From Echinarachnius parma (taxonomy: Eukaryota; Echinodermata; Echinoidea; Clypeasteroida; Echinarachniidae): 64,000 nt of DNA. The translations under genes and the position numbers were made by a program. Positions 20,845 through 30,316 of the stretch are shown one piece after another (the first letter of the stretch is position 1; each line of letters opens with the position of its first letter). The DNA lies in the NCBI GenBank assembly GCA_037951105.1, contig JBAMJV010003999.1:1-64000 (forward strand), in the 5' to 3' direction. The notes under the pieces were generated by a model, which had not been told where the DNA came from, did no database searches, and worked only from the letters and a program-made list of their open reading frames with translations.

Positions 20845-23111
20845 AAATGACGGCTCAGGTACACGTTTAGATACACATTCTGGGAAAATGTCCCATTTAG
20901 ATCTTACAATTGTATCCTCGTCCTTAGCAGGTAAAAGTCATTGGAATGTTGCCAAGAACTCTCTAGGTAGTGACCATTTTTTGTTAGAGGTAGCTATTAA
21001 TGTTATAGGAGTAGAAAAAAGGCAACCCTCCAATGAAGATAAAGAGGATATTAATAGGTTAGTATTAAAAAATGTTGATTGGAATAAATTTAAGAAAACA
21101 TGTGAATATGTTTTTGATGAAATAGTATTGATGAAAATGTTCAAACGTGTTATGAACATTTTATGAGAGTGATAATAAAAGTATTGAAGGAAATATCCCC
21201 ACGGAAGAGGGAATCTAGACATGATCCTCTACCTTGGTGGACTAAAGAATGCTCCATAAAGATTAAAGAAAGAAATAAAGCAAAAAATTAACTTTCGAGG
21301 TGTATATCAGCCGAAAATCTTTTAGACTTTCAAACTAAGAAAGCGGTAGCGCAGAAAATTATTCGTTTACTAGAACAAAATTATTGGCTTGAGTTCTGTT
21401 TAAAATTAGATCGATACACGAGCGAAACAATAATTTGGAAATGTATTAAACGAATGAATCGTCAAGAAGTTAAAAATAAAAAGTTCCCTACTTTAAATGT
21501 AAATGGGGAAGATTTGATAGATAATAAAGAAAAAGCTGATGTACTCTCGGAATTTTATTATGAAATAGGAAAGATAGAAAAAGAATACTTTGTCTTTGAA
21601 CTAGACAATTTGAATGATGGAGCCTTTGATTTGGTTATAAATGAACCTTTTAATAAGGAAGAGTTAGAGAAAGCTTTAGAAAAGAATAAAAAGTCCACTC
21701 CCGGCCATGACATGGTTTCTTATGAAGTATACTGTAATCTTCTTTTAAAAGGAAAGGATATTTTGTTAAAATTGTATAATATAATTTGGAAATTAGGAAT
21801 TGTACCAAAAGCTTGTAAACATGCAAGTTTTATTCCTATTATTAAAGTAGATAAAGATCCACACAATGTCAAGTCTTATAGACCCATATCATTATTACCA
21901 TGTTTTATTAAAATTATGGAAAGAATGGTTAAGGAAAGACTCCACTGGTATGTGGATAAACAAAATATTCTCCCTCCGTTTCAATCAGGGTTTCGACAAG
22001 GAAGAAGTGCCATGGATAATGTAGTGTTCTTGGAAAATATTATACAAACAAATATTAATAATAAAGGTCAAGTGATGACTGTCTTCTTAGATTTAGAAAA
22101 GGCATATGATAAGTTGAATATTGAAGGATTGCTTTTTAAAATGAAGGAAAAGGGAGTGCGAGGTAATATGTTAATATTTTTGTATAATTATCTTATAGAC
22201 CGCACTTTCCAGGTTCGGAATAATAATACATGTTCAGTCACAAAGAAAGTAAGCAGAGGGCTACCACAGGGAAGTATTCTTAGTCCCCTCTTATTTAATA
22301 TAATGATGTCTGATATACCTGTAAATCCACATGTATGAATATTGTTGTATGCGGACGACATAGTAATTTGGATTGTAGGAAAAAATGTACATTTTATGGC
22401 AAAGAAAATTCAGGAGTACTTAAACCAACTCGACATTTGGTTTAAGAAATGGGGATTCTCCCTCTCTTTGTTGAAAACATCACCAGTCCTCTTTACAAAG
22501 TGTGCCAATCCCAAATTTCCTGTCATAAGGGTGAATGAGGTAGAATTGATATTTAAAGTGAGCCATAAGTTTCTAGGTATCACATTTGATAGTAAGCTCA
22601 CGTGGCAGGCCCATATAGAAAACATAATAAAGATGTGTAAACGGAAAATGAATATCCTGAGAAGCCTCTCAGGAACAAAATGGGGAAGCTCCTCTAAGTC
22701 TTTATTAATGGTTTATCGTTCATACATTCGATCTTTATTGGATTATGGATGCGAGGCCTACGATAGCGCCTCGGAGAGTATTAAAAAGGGATTGAACTCC
22801 ATTCAATATCAGGCATTGAGGATATGCATGGGAGCCCTTCCCCTCACTCCATTAGATGCCCTCCAAGCTGAGACAGGAGAAATGCCTCTCGATTTGAGAA
22901 GACAAATGTTGACAGAAAAATTTAAGTACTCAGTGATTAGAATAAAAATGCACCCTCTTCACTCTCATGTGCAGCCTTGTTGGCAATTTGAGTATTTAAA
23001 ATGGAAGAAATGTAATAAACCTTTTGGATATAGAACCTTAGATGTAAATACTGAAACAATAGAATATATTGGTATTATTTCTATTCCACCATGGACATTG
23101 TTAGAGCCACA
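20845..23111 (+). pseudogene. LINE-B copy 3: endonuclease end and reverse transcriptase
   Basis: Starts inside the endonuclease, cut by the Penelope-like element: IINDGSGTRLDTHSGKMSHL, DLTIVSSSLAG, NSLGSDHFLLEVAINV. After a frame break near 21150 come DPLPWWTKECSIKIKERN and KIIRLLEQNYWLEF. The long frame 21454-22338 carries RT: PGHDMVSYEVYC, SYRPISLLPCFIKIMERMV, FQSGFRQGRSAMDNV, MTVFLDLEKAYDKLN and RGLPQGSILSPLLFN. An in-frame TGA (22336-22338) comes just before ILLYADDIVIW, the catalytic box. The frame from 22342 continues through LGITFDSKLTWQAHI and MPLDLRRQML to PPWTLLEPH, where the TA-type element interrupts it at 23112. It is the same family as LINE-B copy 1. Confidence 0.92.
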
Positions 23112-23317
23112 TACCGTAAAAGTTTGACTAGAGGCGCTACTGGTTTAGAGGAGTATCAATAGCGCCAGCAAACATCCAAAACGATCCAGTATAATGAATA
23201 TGTATCTAGCCTTTTGTCAACGATCTTCGAGCCGGTCTAAATGAATATTCATGATAGCATTATCACGCAAAGTTAGACAAGATGAACGTTACTAAGGGTT
23301 GAAATCCAATCAAGCAA

Positions 23318-23412
23318 GCAGAAGTAGCTCTTGGGTCGGTGGTTGGTGCAAATCAGGATAAGGTAAAATTGCATCACGGTATGAAGAGCCGTAGGTTCAA
23401 GACGCACTGGAT
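23318..23412 (+). other. tRNA-like (possible Pol III promoter) segment in left TIR arm
   Basis: The stretch from GCAGAAGTAGCTCTTGGGTC to CGCACTGG resembles a degraded tRNA-derived unit. TAGCTCTTGGGTCGGTGG is near an A box, and 60-70 bp later GGTTCAAGACG is near a B box (GGTTCRANNCC). A run of 11 T begins at about 23419 and would end Pol III transcription. The T-stem does not pair well, so it is not a functional tRNA gene. Confidence 0.45.
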
Positions 23413-24982
23413 AAGTGATTTTTTTTTTTATTTTGTATTTCATAGGAAATTTTGTTTTAACAGATGCCAGCGTTTTGTGCATAGGAATGGGAATGGAAAT
23501 TATCATTTCTGTGTTAACTTAAATACACAATTATTACATTCAGGTGAGTGAAGTCCTGACATTCTGCTAGTAATAGTATTAAGCTTTATATATTAGTGGA
23601 TGGAAGGGGTAGGGTCATTTTAAAATTGATTCATCACCCTGTTTCAGCCAACTCTTCATCAAGCACAAATTTTATTTTACTCTTTTCCGACCAAGAATTA
23701 ATAACAACTTATGAATAGGAAGCAATGTTAAGCAACCCATAGTATTAGTTGTTGGTTCTGTTTCCCTGTTTTGTGTCATTCTCCTTTCATTTCACTTTTT
23801 TTCTCCTCATTTTTTGTTCATTATATTCTTTTATTTATTTTGTTTTAAATTGTCTCAATTCATTTGTTTCTTTTGTAAACTGCATTTAAAAACAATGTTT
23901 TCATGATTGGTTTTGTTTGCATTCATTCAAATACAGTACGCACATAGCGCACACACCTCACACACGTTAATACAAGAATAAAGTTAGCAAGTATCTGTAA
24001 TCCCAATATAAATCAATTGTTGGCCCCAAAGTCCACTCAGATTGATAAAGGGACAACATTTCTCCTCCGATAGACAATATCGCTACTATATTGTCTTGCC
24101 CAAGTGCTTCAAAATATGACGACATCTGGGATAACCTCGATCACTTAATCGACTGTAAATCAACGGCATAATATGCCATTACAAAATGGACTATCATGCA
24201 GAGAGCGCTATAATGCATAGTTACGTAATATTCAAACAGATCGACTGCTTGTACGAGGTTTATCTGCCTAGTAACAGCTTCAGTGTGCGTCGTAAAATAT
24301 GATAACAAAATAATCACATGGAAACCAAACAGGTGATCGTGATGAATAGAAATTCAACTGGAAAGAGAAAACTAGTTAAAGACAAATTACCTTATTAGAT
24401 GAACATAATGCTTAAATATAGAGCGATTTTGTAATAAATATTTGTACATGGAATATTTTCTATGGAATGATTTGTGAAAATACTATAACATGTTAATGTA
24501 AAACACATTCCCTTATTCAAACATATCAGGAACCAATGGCTATGAGGCAGAATGCATGTTGTACATACATACTCGATCGCTACATTGCTATTTAACATGT
24601 TTAATTTGATTGAATTGTTTGTAATTGTCATCTACCAGCATTTAGGGGATTTCGCTTTAAGGCGCGTATTTTCTTAAAGTAATTCTAATACAATACGTAA
24701 TCCTCATTGATTTACTGGTCGTGATGTTCAGTGAAATATTTTGGAGGGGTCGAAGGGGAAGGATGATGGGTAGCTTGAGAGACATCGTTAAATGGACCAA
24801 GGCCCAAGGGTGTCGAAAATTCATAACAAACATTATTTTAAAAACACGTTACAAGTTACAAGTTGCCCCTTCCCCCTTTACCACTATTTGGCGGCCTTGG
24901 AGAACCAACTGAATAAGTGGTCTCGGTCTCGGCCTCGAACATTTTTGGCGACGGACATGCACCCCCCCCCCCCCCCCCCCCC

Positions 24983-25082
24983 CATGGGCGTCGATACTTA
25001 CGTAATACCCATTCATCAGGGGGATGGATGAATAGATCATCCCCCCTGATGAATGGGTATCAATGACAGATCGACGCCCATG
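24983..25082. mobile_element. 100-bp hAT-type mini-MITE
   Basis: A near-perfect fold-back: CATGGGCGTCGATACTTACG at the left end and its imperfect complement at the right (GACAGATCGACGCCCATG), with GATGAATGGGTAT pairing within. It is embedded in C runs on both sides, so a TSD cannot be resolved. It is related to 45939-46046, where an 8-bp TSD is visible. Confidence 0.75.
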
Positions 25083-25115
25083 CCCCCCCCCCCCCCGCCT
25101 ACACGACTCTTAACT

Positions 25116-25117
<2 letters not shown>

Positions 25118-25165
<48 letters not shown>

Positions 25166-25180
25166 GTGTGGTGGGGTGGG
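25118..25180. repeat. GT microsatellite
   Basis: About 20 GT dinucleotides, followed by GGGTGGGGTGTGGTGGGGTG. Confidence 0.9.
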
Positions 25181-25326
25181 ACAGGGAATGCCATGATTTC
25201 ACCTGAATGTCATAATTGTGTATCTGACAAAAAGTAAATGAGTTTCCTTCCTATTCCTATGCACAAAACGGTGGCATTTGTTAAAACAAAATTTCCTATG
25301 AAATCGAAGAATAAAAACATAATTAA

Positions 25327-25411
25327 TCCAATGCGACTTGAACCTACGGCTTTACATACCGCCATGCCTAGAATGAATTGCACCAACCACCGACCCAAGA
25401 GCTACTTCTGC
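25327..25411 (-). other. tRNA-like (possible Pol III promoter) segment in right TIR arm
   Basis: Inverted counterpart of 23318-23412. On the minus strand it reads GCAGAAGTAGCTCTTGGGTC ... GGTTCAAGTCGCATTGG, followed by a shorter T-rich stretch. The B-box-like core GGTTCAAGTC is kept although the middle differs from the left arm. Confidence 0.45.
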
Positions 25412-25627
25412 TTGCTTGGTGGGTTTTTTACCCTAAGTAACGTTTACCTCTTCTCAATTTTACATGATTACGCTATCATGAATATTCATTAAGATCTGCT
25501 CGAAGATCGTTGACAAAGGGCTAGATACATATTCATTATACTAGATCATTGTGGACGGGGCTGGGGCTGTTGATAATACCTGCTAATACTGTGAAAAAGT
25601 AGCGCCTCTAGTCAAACTTTTACGGTA

Positions 25628-25765
25628 TTTCTTTGGAATTGAAAGAATATGTAGATAAAAGTGACAATCCCCATTATACGTTGCAATGTACTTAGGAGTT
25701 GATACAAAATAAATGGCACACAGAACTTCATATATTTACAGATGGTTCGCATATTCCAGGACAGA
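25628..25765 (+). pseudogene. LINE-B copy 3: RT-RNase H junction fragment
   Basis: This resumes the LINE after the TA-type element: SLELKEYVDKSDNPHYTLQ, a TAG stop, then LIQNKWHTELHIFTDGSHIPGQ, which carries the first catalytic Asp of RNase H. It is cut by hAT-like copy 2 within its TSD (25758-25765) and resumes at 27421. Confidence 0.85.
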
Positions 25766-27420
25766 CAGGCGCGCCGGAAGCAGTTTTGGATTGGGGGGGC
25801 AAAACCCCAAGGGGGCTCACCATTTGTCTGTGTAGGGGCTCATGCCCAACCACACTCTGGATTGCCAACTTTGAGCCAGATGTGAGAGTGAGACATTGCG
25901 AGGGAGCGAAGCGACTGAGCGGGGGGAGGGTGTGGGAGGGGGGTGTCCCCCCTCCCACGGTAGGGAGCTTTTGCATTTTTGGACTTCAAATTGTGCAATC
26001 TGGTGCATACCTAGATAGGAAATTCGGCTGTATTTGGGAAAGCGGGATATGATTTGATCGACCAGCAGGGGCGGATCTAGCTTTTTGCTAAGGGGGGGGG
26101 GGGGGGGGGGTTGACCCAATGACGATGCGGAGCATCGTCCATGAGCCGCGAAGCGGCGATTTTTTTTGCCATTTTGAACCCTCTTAAGTGATGTCTTATT
26201 GCTAAGGGGGGTTTTGACCCAATGACGATGCGGAGCATCGTCCACGAGCCGCGAAGCGGCGATTTTTTTTTGCTATTTTGAACCCTCGTAAGTGATGTTT
26301 TTTTTGCTAAGGGGGGGGGTTTGACCCAATGACGATGCGGAGCATCGTCCACAAGCCGCGAAGCGGCGATTTTTTTGCTATTTTGAACCCCCGTAAGTGA
26401 TGTTTTCCACATCACATTTTCACTTGGCAGCCCAAGGGGGGGGGGGGGGGTTAAACCCCCTAAACCCCCCCCCCCCCCCGTAGATCCGCCACTGACCAGG
26501 AAGTTTTAATATATTTTTCACGTAGAAAACAAATAATTGACAAACTAATAAATGTTTACCCCAAAACACACACAACAACATAAACCATAATTATGCAACA
26601 TTATGTATGATCCAACAACACACAGCCAATAATGAGTCCCGAGGGAGCGAAGCGCCTGAGGGCTGGGGCAGGGAGGGAGGGGGAGGGTTTGGGAGGGGAT
26701 ATCTCCCTCCCACGGTAAGAAAGATTTTCCATTTATGGACTTGAAATTGTGCAATCTGGTGCATACCTAGATAGGAAATTCGGGCTTAAGATTAACTGTA
26801 TCTAGGAAAGCGTGTTATAATTTGCTATATTTTTCATGAAGTAAACAAATAATTGACGCACTAATAAATATGCACCCAAACTCACACATAAATATTGTAT
26901 TTAGTGTCATACACAGTTCCAACATAAACCATATGGCGCATGTAAGATCCAACAACATGGCCTGGGTTGAATGATGAATCCCGAGGGAGCGAAGCGACCG
27001 AGGGCTTGGGCAGAGCCAGAGGGGGAGGGTTTGGGAGGGGGTATCCCCCTCCCACGGGGAAGATTTTGCATTTATATACTTGAAATGGTGCAATTTGGTG
27101 CACTGCATGCCATACCTGTGAAGGAAATTTAGAATCCGAGTTTTAAAAAAAATAATAAAATGTCCATGCTCATCAGATGTTTACAACAAACTGAGATAAT
27201 CTGTTCGCGCGCGAAGCGCGCAGCGAAAATTGAAAATGGATGTGTAAACTAGTTTTTAAACGTAAGCTCATACATTTGATTGTGTCTTTCCCACTCTTTT
27301 TTTTTTTTTTGGAGGGGGGGGGCTTTTTGGGGGGGCAAAATTGCGTTTTTCCCCCCCCCACTTTTTGGATTGGGGGGGGGGGCGGCCGCCCCCCCTGCCC
27401 CCCCACTTCCGGCGCCTATG
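25766..27420 (-). mobile_element. hAT-like non-autonomous element, copy 2 (reverse orientation)
   Basis: The ends are CAGGCGCGCCGGAAG (left) and CTTCCGGCGCCTATG (right), flanked by the exact 8-bp duplication AGGACAGA (25758-25765, 27421-27428). It is near-identical to copies 1 and 3 in reverse orientation. Visible differences are mainly homopolymer lengths. It contains the same nested MITE (26066-26494, flanked by ACCAG). It splits the RNase H of LINE-B copy 3. Open frames of up to ~140 codons inside show no transposase features and are repeated in all copies. Confidence 0.95.
26066..26494 (-). mobile_element. Nested CAGTGGCGGATCTA-type MITE inside hAT-like copy 2
   Basis: Same nested unit as in copy 1, reversed, with ACCAG flanks at 26061-26065 and 26495-26499. 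It contains three hairpin-bearing ~95-bp repeats. Confidence 0.8.
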
Positions 27421-28227
27421 AGGACAGAATACGTCAGCGGCAGCCTTTTGGGTGCCAGCCCTTTGTTATAAACAATGTAAAAAGATCTCTTACTCAAAGT
27501 CATCTTTTAAAGCAGAATTAGCCGCAATTATTTTAGCCCTTACATGGGTAGAACAATTTGATAATTTATATGTTGGAGTAGTAATCTTTAGTGATTCTTT
27601 GATTGGACTTTTAGCCATTCGCAATGTAAAAAATGATAACATGGTGAAAGAAATTTTGATTTTGTTAACTCATTTGAAGAATAATAATATTAAGGTTTCT
27701 TTTGAATGGATCCCTGCACATTGTGGCATTCAAGGCAATGAAACTGCAGATAAATGTGCGAAGGCGGGACACAATGGTCCAATCCAGATATACAGATGAC
27801 TCTTGCTGAAGCAAAACAGGAAATAAAGAAAAAAAAAAATATTATTTGGCAGCAGAGATGGGCAAACTCACCTTGTTTATTAAAGCAGATATCATTGTAC
27901 TTACCACTCAAAATGGATACCTCCTTACATAGGAAGGAAGAAAAGATATTTCGACGACTACGTTTTGGTATCATAGGACTGAAGTTAGATTTAATTAGAT
28001 TAGGCCTGCAGGAAAATGGTTTATGTGATAGATGCTTAGAAATAGAAACGGTACTTCACTATTTAGTTAAATGCCCTCAATATATGATTGAAAGAGCAAT
28101 GCTTATAATAGAGACGAATATTATGGGACCTGACGAAATTATGAATTTGTTAAGGAGCTCGAATGTTCACATTCAAAGAGCTCTGGTTCGTTTTGTATGT
28201 AGAACTGTTCGATTTAAGATCTTTTAA
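27421..28227 (+). pseudogene. LINE-B copy 3: RNase H and C-terminal zinc-finger-like tail
   Basis: Continues the RNase H after the hAT-like insert: FKAELAAIILALTWVEQF, VVIFSDSLIGLLAIRN, FEWIPAHCGIQGNETADKCA. A frameshift near 27790 leads to the frame 27754-28227 with LHRKEEKIFRRLRFGIIGLK, ENGLCDRCLEIETVLHYLVK (CxxC...H...C) and RALVRFVCRTVRFKIF at the end. All RNase H acidic positions (D in TDGSH, E in FKAE, D in FSDS, D in ETAD) are present in sequence but not in one frame. It pairs with the minus-strand copy at 17.06-17.89 kb. Confidence 0.88.
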
Positions 28228-28389
28228 TTCGTCTATATAGGCGACACTATAATGTAAAAAGGTAAAACTATGTATATGATAGAACAAACATAAGGACAAA
28301 TTTATTATTATTTGAGTTCTATCTTTTTTTGTTCGATGAAGATAGGAGTGAAAGTAGTATAACATGTTTGTGCTAATGTACTATTATTT

Positions 28390-29545
28390 TGATGCCAAGC
28401 TACACATCAGTGGCGGGAGTCCCAATATGAGAGCAGGCACCATAAATAGTGAGTGATGTTTTTGTTATATATATTTATATATATATTTTTGTTTTGTTTT
28501 TTGTATTCATATAAGAATGAATGTAGTTTGTTTGTGCTAATTTACTATTATATTTTGATGCCAAGCTACACATCAGTGGCGGGAGTCCCAATGTGAGAGC
28601 AGGCACCAGAAATAGTGAGTGAGTTTTGTTTATTTTGCATTTATATAAGAGTGAATGTAGTCTAAACTGTCATGTTTGTGTTAATTTACTATTATATTGT
28701 GATACCAAGCTACACATCAGTGGCGGGAGTCCCAATGTGAGAGCAGGGATCATATGAGTATTGTAAAGTTTTGATTGACTTGTCACTATAATTTAAGTAA
28801 CCTAATGATACAGTATTGAGTTTTGTATATTAAAGTTTATCACCATTTTGTTGATGCAAAAATTCACATCTGTGGCGGGAGTCCCTATGTGAGAATACTA
28901 CCATCGAAACGAGTACGCGCGATTATTGTAGTACTTTGATTGTAGATGTTTTTGTATAATTTAGTTAATATCAAAAATATTGTCGAGTATGTATTATGTG
29001 GATGCTAAGCTACACATCAGTGGCGGGAGTCCCAATGTGAAAGCAGGCACCAGAAATAGGGAGAAGAGTTTTGTTTATTTTTTTATTTTTTGTATTATCT
29101 CAGTTTGAAAGTGAAGTGAAAAAAAAAACTATTATAACATGTATTATGTCTATGCACTAACATGCACAAAATAAACCCACGAAATGTTTGCATTAATTTG
29201 TTAAGGAATAAGTATATTAATATGAAGAAGAAGAAGAAAAAAGAAAAAAAAAGTATATCGCGATATTTCATTAGTAGCGTTAAAAAGTGTTTCTTTAATT
29301 TATATATTTGTTTTGCTTTTGTATCGTTTAATTATTATGATAATAAGAGGCCCACTTCCACATATGTGGCGAGAGTCCCGATGTGAGAGGCTCTGTTATT
29401 GAGATAAGAAAAATGTTTATATTTTTGTATATAAATATATAGAGATATTTGATTTCGTTTGGTCGTTTCATTATTATACTATTAAGAGGCCCACTTCCAC
29501 ATTATGTGGCGGGAGTCCCGTTGTGAGAGGTGGGCTTAGGTTATT
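28390..29545 (+). repeat. LINE-B 3' UTR repeats with GTGGCGGGAGTCCC motif (right array)
   Basis: Seven copies of ATCAGTGGCGGGAGTCCCAA or a close variant occur at about 28405, 28573, 28718, 28870, 29018, 29365 and 29498, separated by 145-350 bp of AT-rich DNA. The last two have ACATATGTGGCGAGAGTCCC / ACATTATGTGGCGGGAGTCC, as in the outermost copy of the left array. They follow the end of LINE-B copy 3 and so form part of that family's long 3' UTR. Confidence 0.88.
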
Positions 29546-29880
29546 GAGAAAAGGAAAATGTTGATATTGTTGAATATAAAAAGTATTAGTTATATATATA
29601 AGGCAGGAGGGGAAAAAAAAGAAAGAAATATCGCGATACTGTCCTGACACTCACCCACTCACAGTTGCTTTCATTGTTTTGTGTCTCCGCCTCCTTTCCT
29701 CTTTCCAGCCCCCCTTCCACACATGTGTTTATGTTGGTATATATTCTGTGTTTTTTCTGTAGTAACTGTCATTTGTGCCCTGACGAAGATTCTGCTAGGA
29801 TCGAAAGCTATAGGTTGTATACGACTCTGAATTATAAAATGTTATAATATATATATATATATATATATATTTTGTTTTTG
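29546..29880. other. LINE-B 3' end, then a short unassigned insert and AT repeat
   Basis: AATATCGCGATACTGTCCTG at about 29625 matches the LINE-B 3' terminus seen near 15830. An extra ~200 bp absent from the left arm follows, with a CTGACGA...GAAA hairpin at 29780-29806. It ends at AATTATAAAATGTTATAATA and an AT dinucleotide run, where the left-arm similarity resumes. Confidence 0.6.
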
Positions 29881-29986
29881 TTTGTTCATATATGAAGAAT
29901 GAATTAATCGAAAAGCAATTGGCAACAATAGTCATACTGACTGATTGCCACCAAACCAAACAACAACAACAACAACAAGTCCCCAC
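29881..29986 (+). other. LINE-B-family 5' UTR fragment
   Basis: GAAAAGCAATTGGCAACAAT and CTGACTGATTGCCACCAAAC followed by AAC repeats match the 5' UTR of LINE-B copy 1 (15.66-15.78 kb). No ORF1 follows; the similarity ends at CAAGTCCCCA, where the hairpin/minisatellite module begins. Confidence 0.72.
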
Positions 29987-29988
29987 TC

Positions 29989-30025
29989 CTGACGACGAAT
30001 AGTCAACCTATTCGAAACGTCGAGC
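29989..30025 (+). ncRNA. CTGACGA-stem-GAAAC hairpin (hammerhead-like candidate)
   Basis: CTGACGA is followed by a 6-bp stem (GAATAG / CTATTC) with a 5-nt loop, then GAAACGTCG. This has the order of a hammerhead core (CUGANGA, stem II, GAAAC), but one extra base lies between CTGACGA and the stem. The UH cleavage site and stem I were not established. The same hairpin occurs reversed at 50004-50039, beside a Penelope-like end and the same minisatellite. Confidence 0.4.
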
Positions 30026-30054
30026 CCCTCCTACCATCTACCCTCTCCTCGCAA

Positions 30055-30312
30055 TACCAACAGTCCTTTCTAGGACTATCAACAGTCCTTTCTAGGACTA
30101 CCAACTGTCCTTTTTAGGACTCTCCTAGAAAGAATACCAACAGTCCTTTTCAGGACTATCCCAACAATCCTTTCTAGGACTACCAACAGTCCTTTCTAGG
30201 ACTATCAACAGTCCTTTCTAGGACTACCAACAGTTCTTTTTAGGACTCTCCTAGATAGAATACCAACAGTTATTTTCAGGACTACACCAACAGTCCTTTC
30301 TAGGACTACCAA
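30055..30312 (+). repeat. AGTCCTTTCTAGGACT minisatellite, left part
   Basis: About ten copies of a ~21-nt unit (CCAACAGTCCTTTCTAGGACTA). Its core AGTCCTTTCTAGGACT is almost fully self-complementary, and CTCCTAGAAAGAATA segments interrupt it periodically. The array is split by the TTAA-type element at 30317 and continues for two units at 32711-32752. A reversed array of the same unit is at 49610-49975. Confidence 0.9.
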
Positions 30313-30316
30313 CTAA

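Larger units (their letters stand above)
23114..25625. mobile_element. Mariner-like non-autonomous TIR element (2.5 kb) in LINE-B copy 3
   Basis: The ends are CCGTAAAAGTTTGACTAGAG and its complement, flanked by TA on both sides (23112-23113, 25626-25627). Removing the element and one TA joins PPWTLLEPH to ISLELKEYVDKSDNPHYTLQ in frame, so the boundaries are exact. The inverted arms extend imperfectly for about 500 bp, to about 23550 and 25195, and each arm contains a tRNA-like segment. The centre (23.6-25.1 kb) has no transposase frame. It holds a 100-bp hAT-type MITE at 24983-25082 in a C run and a GT microsatellite at 25118-25160. Assignment to Tc1/mariner rests on the TA duplication; end sequences alone do not prove it. 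Confidence 0.9.

Noticed and set aside
23318-23412. Functional tRNA gene
   Set aside because: T-stem and acceptor stem do not pair. Only weak A/B-box resemblance remains, so it is listed as tRNA-like.
28390-29545. Possible CRISPR or satellite from the regularly recurring GGCGGGAGTCCC motif
   Set aside because: Spacing is irregular (about 145-350 bp), spacers are related to each other, and the motif follows LINE-B 3' ends in both orientations.
30055-30312. Possible CRISPR-like array at the AGTCCTTTCTAGGACT repeats
   Set aside because: Units are contiguous without unique spacers and the genome is eukaryotic. It is a minisatellite.
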